A DNA stretch of 21,625 bases, from the NCBI GenBank assembly GCA_902783295.1, contig CACZQT010000165.1, positions 1-21,625 on the forward strand, written 5' to 3'. This DNA is from an uncultured Lachnospiraceae bacterium. GTDB taxonomy: Bacteria > Bacillota > Clostridia > Lachnospirales > Lachnospiraceae. Position numbers and translations under genes: made by a program. This document shows positions 16,613-21,625 of the stretch, one piece after another; positions within the stretch are counted from its first letter, which is position 1; each line of letters starts with the position of its first letter. The notes under the pieces are model-generated. The model searched no databases. It saw only the letters and a program-made list of their open reading frames with translations, and was not told the DNA's origin.

Positions 16613-16688
16613 GAGACAAAGGGAGACAAGGGGACAGTCCCTCTGTCCTTGCGGACAGAGGGACTGTCCCCTTGTCTCCCTTTGTCTC
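16613..16688. repeat. Perfect 36-bp inverted repeat (GGGGACAG family)
   Basis: Bases 16613-16648 are the exact reverse complement of 16653-16688, with a TTGC loop. The arms include the direct decamer GGGAGACAAA/G twice in tandem (16611-16620, 16621-16630), followed by GGGGACAG. It lies between the convergent lactonase and argR genes, eight bases after one stop and five bases before the other. It could block read-through in both directions, but the long perfect arms and shared GGGGACAG core point to a mobile or REP-like palindrome. Confidence 0.9.
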
Positions 16689-16693
16689 TTCTT

Positions 16694-17176
16694 TCAAATA
16701 TCCCGCAGAGCGGTTGTCAGTTCTTCGGCTGCCTCGTCCGTACGGCAGATCACCAGTACAGTGTCATCCCCGGCTACGGTGCCCAGTACGCCCGGCCATT
16801 CCATCCCGTCCATTGTCGCACAGACCGCCTGGGCCATACCGGTATATGTATGGATGACCACCAGGTTCCTTGCAAAGTCCACGCCTGTAACCGCGCTCTG
16901 GAACATGGAATAGAATTTCCCGGAAGCATGGAACTGATCCTCCGGCTTGCTCATTTCGTAGTGGAATGTCCCTCCTCCATCGGAGATCTTAACCAGCCGG
17001 AGTTCCCGGATGTCCCGGGAAACCGTCGCCTGGGTGACCGAAAAACCGGCCGCCTGCAGTTTTTGCGTCAGCTCCATCTGCGTGGATACTCTCTCCGAGG
17101 AAACGAGTTTGCAGATCATCTCCCGCCTGGCATTCCTGGATTTGGAAGCCTCTCCTTTATCATCCGCCTTGCCCAT
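16694..17176 (-). CDS. argR: Arginine repressor
   Basis: This 160-residue hexameric transcription regulator uses arginine as corepressor. The N-terminal winged helix-turn-helix has TQATVSRDIRELRLVKI (about 48-64), the diagnostic ArgR recognition helix. The C-terminal oligomerisation and arginine-binding domain has GTVAGDDTVLVI (132-143) with Asp137 and Asp138, which contact arginine in known structures. The ATG follows AGGAGGAG at five bases. The first 15 residues are a charged extension. It is the last gene of an apparent operon, 32 bases after argF, and an ARG-box-like sequence precedes the first gene of that operon, so negative autoregulation is likely. The 3' end abuts the 36-bp inverted repeat. 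Confidence 0.95.
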   Translation of the reverse strand: MGKADDKGEASKSRNARREMICKLVSSERVSTQMELTQKLQAAGFSVTQATVSRDIRELRLVKISDGGGTFHYEMSKPEDQFHASGKFYSMFQSAVTGVDFARNLVVIHTYTGMAQAVCATMDGMEWPGVLGTVAGDDTVLVICRTDEAAEELTTALRDI

Positions 17177-17208
17177 TCTGACTCCTCCTGTGTCGCATGC
17201 CTTCTGTT

Positions 17209-18201
17209 TTATTTCAAAGTCGCATAGATCACCGCTTTGATCGTATGCATCCGGTTTTCCGCCTCGTCAAACACTACAGACTGTGGAGATTCGAACACCT
17301 CGTCTGTCACTTCCATCTCCGGGATACCGAACTTCTCCGCAATTTCGGCTCCGATCGTCGTCTTCGTATCATGGAAGGAGGGCAGGCAGTGAAGGAAGAT
17401 CGCCTGCGGACCGGCATATTCCATAACCCGGCGGTTCACCTGGTATTTTTTCAGCAGACGGATCCTGGTCTCCCAGACTTCATCCGGTTCTCCCATGGAT
17501 ACCCAGATATCCGTATAGATCACATCCGCTCCCCTGGTGCCGGCTTCCACATCCTCTGTCAGGGTTACGCTTCCTCCGCTGGCCTCGGCCAGTTTCCGGC
17601 ATTCCTCTACCAGCCAGGCTTCCGGGAACAGGCTTTCCGGCGCGCAGGCGGTAAAATGCAGTCCCATCTTGGCACAGGCTACCATCAGGGAATTCGCTAC
17701 ATTGTTCCGGGCATCTCCCATAAATGTGAATTTCACGCCTTTCAGACGGCCCAGTTTTTCTTCGATGGTCATCAGATCTGCCAGCATCTGTGTGGGATGG
17801 AACTGATCCGTCAGTCCGTTCCATACCGGAACGCCTGAGTAAGCGGCCAGGTCTTCCACCGTCTGCTGGGAAAAGCCTCTGTATTCAATCCCGTCGTACA
17901 TGCGGCCAAGCACCCTTGCTGTATCCGGCAGGCTCTCCTTCTTCCCCATCTGGGAACTGCCGGGATCCAGATATGTCACGCCAAGACCCAGGTCCATACC
18001 CGCCACCTCAAAGGAACAGCGGGTCCGGGTAGATGTCTTTTCAAACAGAAGGACGATATTTTTTCCTTCCAGATATTTGTGCGGCGTCCCGGCCCGTTTC
18101 ATGTTTTTAAATGTTCCGGCCAGGTCCAGGAGATAGCGGATCTCCTGCGGCGTATAATCCAGAAGCTTCAGGAAGCTCCTTCCGCGTAAATTGATGCCCA
18201 T
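17209..18201 (-). CDS. argF: Ornithine carbamoyltransferase
   Basis: Joins ornithine and carbamoyl phosphate to give citrulline, or works in reverse in arginine catabolism. The 330-residue protein has all family sites: carbamoyl-phosphate loop STRTR (57-61), HPTQ (135-138), the DIWVSMG ornithine region (231-237), HCLP (271-274) and C-terminal ENRMHTIKA. Overall it resembles the long E. coli ArgI/Pseudomonas ArcB type, so sequence alone does not separate biosynthetic from catabolic use; no arcA, arcC or other arg genes are in view. The ATG at 18201 is chosen because an in-frame ATG five codons earlier is part of the AAGGAG ribosome binding site. The gene starts 28 bases after the ABC ATPase gene and is followed by argR. 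Confidence 0.95.
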   Translation of the reverse strand: MGINLRGRSFLKLLDYTPQEIRYLLDLAGTFKNMKRAGTPHKYLEGKNIVLLFEKTSTRTRCSFEVAGMDLGLGVTYLDPGSSQMGKKESLPDTARVLGRMYDGIEYRGFSQQTVEDLAAYSGVPVWNGLTDQFHPTQMLADLMTIEEKLGRLKGVKFTFMGDARNNVANSLMVACAKMGLHFTACAPESLFPEAWLVEECRKLAEASGGSVTLTEDVEAGTRGADVIYTDIWVSMGEPDEVWETRIRLLKKYQVNRRVMEYAGPQAIFLHCLPSFHDTKTTIGAEIAEKFGIPEMEVTDEVFESPQSVVFDEAENRMHTIKAVIYATLK

Positions 18202-18229
18202 GAACTTCTCCTTCATTCTTTATTGCTTT

Positions 18230-18952
18230 TTATAATACCTTTGACAGGAAATCCTGTGTACGTGGATTCTTCGGATGGTTAAACAGCTCCTGCGGCGTTC
18301 CCTGCTCGGTAATCTTTCCTCCGTCCATAAACAGAACCCGGCTGCCGACTTCCCTGGCAAACCCCATCTCGTGTGTTACCACGACCATGGTCATACCTTC
18401 CTGCGCCAGTTTCTTCATGACATCCAGCACCTCTCCCACCATTTCCGGGTCCAGAGCAGAAGTCGGTTCATCAAACAGCATGACTTCCGGATGCATGGCC
18501 AGTGCCCGCACGATCGCGATTCTCTGTTTCTGTCCGCCGGACAGCTGGGACGGATAGGCAGCGGCTTTATCCGCCAGGCCGACACGGTCCAGCAGTTCCA
18601 TTGCATCCTTTTCAGCTTCCTGCCGGGTCCTGATCTTCAGCTGAACCGGAGCCAGCGTCATGTTATTCAGGATGGTCAGGTTGTTGAAAAGGTTGAAGTG
18701 CTGAAATACCATTCCCATCTTCCGGCGCATCATATCAATATGCGACTTCGGATCCGTCATGGAAACTCCGTCGAAGATAAGATCTCCGCCTGTAGGATAC
18801 TCCAGCATGTTCAGGCAGCGCAGAAACGTCGATTTTCCCGATCCTGACGGTCCGATCACGACCACCTTCTCGCCTTTATAAATATGCTCGTCGATCCCGC
18901 AGAGAACCTCATTATCTCCAAAACTCTTCCGTAAGCCTTTAACGACGATCAC
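18230..18952 (-). CDS. Polar amino-acid ABC transporter ATPase
   Basis: This 240-residue cytoplasmic ATPase of the GlnQ/HisP type powers import through the adjacent permease. All motifs are intact: Walker A GPSGSGKST near residue 32, Q-loop VFQHFNLF, signature LSGGQKQRIAI, Walker B VMLFDEPTSALD and switch VVVTHEMGFA. The start is put at GTG 18952 (MIVVKGLRKSFGDNEVL), behind AAAGGAGG about ten bases away, because this matches the usual family start. A further in-frame GTG at 18979 would add nine atypical residues. It overlaps the permease gene by 14 bases, implying coupled translation, and leads directly into argF. Confidence 0.93.
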   Translation of the reverse strand: MIVVKGLRKSFGDNEVLCGIDEHIYKGEKVVVIGPSGSGKSTFLRCLNMLEYPTGGDLIFDGVSMTDPKSHIDMMRRKMGMVFQHFNLFNNLTILNNMTLAPVQLKIRTRQEAEKDAMELLDRVGLADKAAAYPSQLSGGQKQRIAIVRALAMHPEVMLFDEPTSALDPEMVGEVLDVMKKLAQEGMTMVVVTHEMGFAREVGSRVLFMDGGKITEQGTPQELFNHPKNPRTQDFLSKVL

Positions 18953-19652
18953 TGGCAGCCAGCCTCCTTTCCACCACACCGATCAGGGCAGCAATGATCA
19001 TGACCATCAGCAGATATACAATAGCGATCCCGACAAACGGGAACAGCGCCTGATACGTCTTGCCCTGGATCAGCTGGGCTGTTTTCGTCAGATCCCGCAC
19101 ACCGATCACCGTTACAAGGGATGTATCTTTCAGAAGAGCGATCAGTTCATTCCCCAGCGCCGGCAGAATGTTTTTGACCGCCTGCGGAATAACGATAAAC
19201 CTCATCGCCGGTATGTAGGACAGGCCAAGGGAACGTGCTGCTTCCATCTGCCCGATATCCACGGACATAATTCCGCCGCGGATAATCTCCGCTACATAAG
19301 CCCCTGAATTGATGCCGAATGTGAGCATGGCGACGCCGATCGCATTCCTGGTATTCACGAAAATAACAAAATACATGATCAGGAGCTGCACCATCAGAGG
19401 CGTCCCGCGGATAACGGTGGTATACACCTGGGCAATCGTATTCAGAATCCCCATCACAGGATTTCTGTGCCCCGGTCTCTGCTGGTCGTGCAGGGTTCTG
19501 ATCACTGCCACCAGAACTCCCAGGACAATCCCAAGCAGCAGGGCGACGGCAGCCACCTGGAGCGTCACGCCGATACCTTTCACATACAGGAGCCAGCGGT
19601 CTCCTTCAATAAAGCTCTGGCGGAAATCCGCCAGGAATTTTTCTGAAAACAT
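18939..19652 (-). CDS. Polar amino-acid ABC transporter permease
   Basis: This 237-residue membrane protein of the HisM/GlnP family has five or so membrane segments. The EAA coupling motif reads GQMEAARSLGLSYIPAM, followed by FIVIPQAVKNILPALGNE and LKDTSLVTVIG, all characteristic of amino-acid permeases. One permease gene suggests a homodimer. GAGGA lies nine bases before the ATG. The gene begins 126 bases after the binding-protein gene, with a hairpin in that gap that could lower permease output relative to binding protein. The arginine-linked neighbours argF and argR suggest arginine, ornithine, citrulline or a related amino acid as cargo. Confidence 0.93.
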   Translation of the reverse strand: MFSEKFLADFRQSFIEGDRWLLYVKGIGVTLQVAAVALLLGIVLGVLVAVIRTLHDQQRPGHRNPVMGILNTIAQVYTTVIRGTPLMVQLLIMYFVIFVNTRNAIGVAMLTFGINSGAYVAEIIRGGIMSVDIGQMEAARSLGLSYIPAMRFIVIPQAVKNILPALGNELIALLKDTSLVTVIGVRDLTKTAQLIQGKTYQALFPFVGIAIVYLLMVMIIAALIGVVERRLAASDRR

Positions 19653-19706
19653 AAAATGTATTCCTCAAAATACCGGCTGTGAACACCGCAGGCCGGCTCC
19701 GGAAAC

Positions 19707-19737
19707 GGAAAGGGGCTGGATCATACAGCCCCTTTTC
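19707..19737 (-). other. Intra-operon hairpin after the binding-protein gene
   Basis: AAGGGGCTG (19710-19718) pairs with CAGCCCCTT (19726-19734) around a seven-base loop, extendable by about three pairs. The minus strand continues GTTTCC, not a strong T-run. Such a hairpin between a binding-protein gene and its permease commonly acts as a partial terminator or 3' stabiliser that raises binding-protein levels. The rest of 19653-19778 shows nothing else. Confidence 0.65.
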
Positions 19738-19778
19738 CTGAATCGAGAATCATTACAAACCGTTTTAAGTGATGATGC

Positions 19779-20594
19779 TTATTTCGCTTCGGCTGTGGTT
19801 TCCTCTGCCGTCTCTTCTGCTGTTTCTTCTTCGGTACCGGCGTTGATATACTTGTCCACGATAGCCTTTACAGAACCGTCTTCGATCATCTCTTTCAGAA
19901 CACCGTTGATGGCGGCGAGCAGTTCCGGGTTCTCCTTATTCACGCCGATTGCGTAGTCTTCCACCACATAGGTGGTATCCAGGATCTTCAGCCCTTCATT
20001 GGCAGCGACAAAAGCTTTTGCGGGTTCGTTATCGATAATGACGCAGTCCACTTTGCCTGTCATCAGAGCCTGTACGGCATTGGCGCCGTTCGGGAACGCT
20101 ACTACGTTCTCCTCGCCATAATCATCCGAGCAGTACATGTAGCCGGTCGTACCTTCCTGGCAGCCGATCAGCTTGCCTTCCAGGTCATCTACCGTGGCAA
20201 TCGCAGAATCTTCCGTAACAATGATTACCTGAATACCGGTCGCATAGGTATCCGAAAAGTCAATGTTCTGCTTTCTTTCTTCTGTCACGGTCAGGCCGGC
20301 CATGGCGATATCGTCCTTCCCGGTCTGTACGGATGTCACGACAGCCGTGAAATCCATGTCATCTACAACCAGCTCCAGCCCGAGCTTCTCAGCGATCGCG
20401 GTGGCAATTTCCACATCAATGCCTTCGAACGTGCCGTCATCCGCTACCAGTTCATACGGAGGGAAAGCAGCGTTTGTAGCCATATACAGCTTGCCGGCTT
20501 CTACCGTGGAAACCTCTGCTGCCGCAGCGTTCACTGTCATGCTCATCACCATCGCAGCTGCCAGAGCCATTGATAAAATCTTCTTCATATTCAT
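19779..20594 (-). CDS. Amino-acid ABC transporter substrate-binding protein, no lipobox
   Basis: This 271-residue extracytoplasmic binding protein (SBP_bac_3 family) is the first gene of the transporter-argF-argR operon. It has a signal peptide (MNMKKILSMALAAAMVMSM, cleavage near AAA-AE at residue 26), then the typical LYMATNAAFPPYE opening, GIDVEIATAIAEKLGLELV, FTAVVTSVQTGKDDIAMAG and TVTEERKQNIDFSDTY, a conserved ligand-site region. Two oddities: there is no lipobox Cys, unusual for a Gram-positive binding protein, and the C-terminus ends in an acidic EET/AEET repeat of about 18 residues. The start at 20594 follows GGAAGGAG; a second ATG at 20588 is also possible. Extension further upstream is rejected because it crosses the leader. 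Arginine, ornithine or a similar ligand is inferred from the neighbours. Confidence 0.9.
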   Translation of the reverse strand: MNMKKILSMALAAAMVMSMTVNAAAAEVSTVEAGKLYMATNAAFPPYELVADDGTFEGIDVEIATAIAEKLGLELVVDDMDFTAVVTSVQTGKDDIAMAGLTVTEERKQNIDFSDTYATGIQVIIVTEDSAIATVDDLEGKLIGCQEGTTGYMYCSDDYGEENVVAFPNGANAVQALMTGKVDCVIIDNEPAKAFVAANEGLKILDTTYVVEDYAIGVNKENPELLAAINGVLKEMIEDGSVKAIVDKYINAGTEEETAEETAEETTAEAK

Positions 20595-20676
20595 TTGTCT
20601 CCTTCCTTTATACGTCACGCGCATGTCCCGTGAAGACCACGTTTTTTTACAGCGCATGAGACAGAATAGCTTGCAG

Positions 20677-20709
20677 GCAGGCTTCCGGCTGCTTGTTTCC
20701 GGCGCCTGC
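20677..20709 (-). other. 5'-leader hairpin of the amino-acid transporter mRNA
   Basis: GCAGGC (20677-20682) pairs with GCCTGC (20704-20709), and inside it CCGG (20685-20688) pairs with CCGG (20699-20702). It would form at the extreme 5' end of the transcript, a position typical of mRNA-stabilising stems. No alternative terminator fold is evident, and the leader matches no riboswitch I know. Confidence 0.4.
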
Positions 20710-20719
20710 ATCGTGTTGT

Positions 20720-20748
20720 ATTGTACACCTGCCCATGCGTCTTGTCAA
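20720..20748 (-). promoter_or_regulatory. Near-consensus promoter of the ABC-argF-argR operon
   Basis: On the minus strand TTGACA (20743-20748, perfect), a 17-base spacer, and TACAAT (20720-20725, one mismatch). Transcription would start near 20713, giving a leader of about 120 bases before the binding-protein ATG. Confidence 0.85.
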
Positions 20749-20767
20749 GGTAAATATGCATTATTCA

Positions 20768-20781
20768 CGAATTTTTATGCA
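20768..20781 (-). promoter_or_regulatory. ARG box (ArgR operator) candidate
   Basis: Minus strand TGCATAAAAATTCG matches 12 of 14 positions of the ArgR palindrome TGAAT-WWWW-ATTCA. It is followed directly by a further TGAAT half-site (20763-20767). It lies 20 bases upstream of the -35 of the operon that encodes ArgR. Depending on geometry it could repress or activate. Confidence 0.6.
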
Positions 20782-20800
20782 ACTGTAACGTATATTATCC

Positions 20801-20835
20801 GTTCAGATTCCGGAATCCCGGCATCTGTCCTGAAC
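20801..20835 (-). other. Weak hairpin after pyrD
   Basis: GTTCAG (20801-20806) pairs with CTGAAC (20830-20835), with an inner CCGG/CCGG stem. It starts one base after the pyrD stop. No T-run follows on the minus strand, so termination would be inefficient. Confidence 0.4.
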
Positions 20836-20836
20836 T

Positions 20837-21625
20837 CTATTCATCCAGGCGGATTTCTGAGACCTTCTGAAATCCGAAGCGCTCCATATATGATCTGATA
20901 CCGTCAATTACATGCAGCACTGTCTGCGGGTCACGGAAGGAGGCAGTTCCCACAGCTGCAGCCGAGGCTCCGGCCATCAGAAACTCAACGGCATCTTCCG
21001 CACAGGTAATGCCTCCCATTCCGATCACCGGAATTTTCACTGTATGGCATACCTGGTATACCATGCGGACTGCTACCGGCCGGATGGCAGGTCCGGAAAG
21101 GCCGCCGGTTCGGTTGGCCAGGGCAAATTTCCTGCGGTATATATCAAATTTCATGCCTGTCAGCGTATTGATAAGTGAAAGCACATCAGCTCCGCCGGCC
21201 TCCGCAGCCCGGGCCATTTCCGTGATATCCGTTACATTCGGACTCAGCTTCATGATGACAGGCTGCTTCGCTTTCTCCTTTACCGCCCTTGTTATAGCTT
21301 CTACCGCTTTCGGATTCTGCCCGAAAGCAATTCCGCCCTCCTTTACATTGGGACAGGAAATGTTGATTTCCAGCATATCCGCCCGGGGTTCCTCTGCCAG
21401 CCGTTCCACGACTTCCAGATAGTCCTCCGTGGTTTTTCCGCAGACATTGACAATCACCCTGGTGTCCGGATACTGCTCCAGGAAAGGCAGATCCCTCCGG
21501 CAGAATGTCTCTATGCCGGGATTCTGCAGACCGATCGCGTTCAGCATCCCGGAGGCAGTCTCGGCAATACGAGGCGTCGGATTTCCGCTCCAGGGCACGC
21601 TGGCCACACCCTTGGTCACCACCGC
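20837..21625 (-). CDS. pyrD: Dihydroorotate dehydrogenase, class 1B catalytic subunit (5' end cut off)
   Basis: Oxidises dihydroorotate to orotate in pyrimidine synthesis. The C-terminal 262 or so residues are present; the reading frame stays open to the right edge, so the true start lies outside the window. Visible landmarks are GNPTPRIAET and GMLNAIGLQNPG (FMN side), NISCPNVKEGG with the Cys catalytic base typical of class 1B enzymes, KLSPNVTDI, NTLTGMKFD, GLSGPAIRP and the FMN-phosphate loops IPVIGMGGI and GASAAAVGTA. Class 1B enzymes are NAD-linked heterotetramers with PyrK, whose gene would be expected just upstream, outside the window. A separate strong promoter follows before the amino-acid transporter genes. 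Confidence 0.95.
   Translation of the reverse strand, partial: AVVTKGVASVPWSGNPTPRIAETASGMLNAIGLQNPGIETFCRRDLPFLEQYPDTRVIVNVCGKTTEDYLEVVERLAEEPRADMLEINISCPNVKEGGIAFGQNPKAVEAITRAVKEKAKQPVIMKLSPNVTDITEMARAAEAGGADVLSLINTLTGMKFDIYRRKFALANRTGGLSGPAIRPVAVRMVYQVCHTVKIPVIGMGGITCAEDAVEFLMAGASAAAVGTASFRDPQTVLHVIDGIRSYMERFGFQKVSEIRLDE

Noticed and set aside
20629..20648. CGTG-CACG hairpin followed by seven T on the plus strand
   Set aside because: The stem is only four base pairs and no plus-strand gene ends nearby. On the minus strand the A-run precedes the hairpin, so it is not a terminator.
20595..20711. N-terminal extension of the amino-acid binding protein
   Set aside because: The extension would hide the signal peptide, has no ribosome binding site and covers the mRNA leader just after the predicted promoter.
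1..21625. tRNA, rRNA, CRISPR arrays, riboswitches or intact insertion sequences
   Set aside because: No cloverleaf, rRNA segment, spaced identical repeats, recognisable aptamer or transposase frame was found on either strand by reading. Small divergent RNAs could be missed.

Overview
The window reads as a chromosomal segment from an anaerobic, GC-rich member of the Clostridia, most likely Lachnospiraceae or a close relative. Evidence for this is a DUF4317 protein, meso-diaminopimelate dehydrogenase, a YesM/YesN-type two-component pair beside a ribose-type ABC system, a pyrophosphate-dependent phosphofructokinase next to a membrane pyrophosphatase, Firmicutes-style ribosome binding sites and many short hairpins between genes. 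The family placement is an inference. I see no tRNA, rRNA, CRISPR array, phage module or intact insertion sequence.

Layout from left to right. Bases 1-281 are non-coding and carry degenerate tandem repeats, then a plus-strand DUF4317 gene (282-1421). A strong palindromic terminator separates it from ddh (minus, lysine/peptidoglycan branch) and the DNA translocase ftsK/spoIIIE (minus), whose promoter overlaps a LexA-like box. From 5840 to 11690 the minus strand carries a tightly packed five-gene operon, in transcription order: ribose-type binding lipoprotein, RbsC-like permease, YesN-type response regulator, a minimal YesM-type histidine kinase, and an RbsA-like ABC protein whose nucleotide-binding motifs are almost all destroyed. 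This looks like a transporter-derived sensory system and is the most unusual part of the window.

Next come hppA (membrane pyrophosphatase, minus) and pfp (PPi-phosphofructokinase, plus), divergently transcribed from promoters that share an 11-base block around the -35. Together they suggest an energy economy that uses pyrophosphate. A beta-propeller lactonase gene follows, flanked by two GGGGACAG-type hairpins, one of them a perfect 36-bp inverted repeat.

The right part (20594 down to 16694, minus) is an apparent operon of a polar amino-acid ABC transporter (binding protein, permease, ATPase), ornithine carbamoyltransferase and the arginine repressor ArgR. It has a near-consensus promoter with an ARG-box-like sequence just upstream, so the operon probably controls itself through ArgR. 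The window ends inside pyrD (class 1B dihydroorotate dehydrogenase), cut by the right edge.
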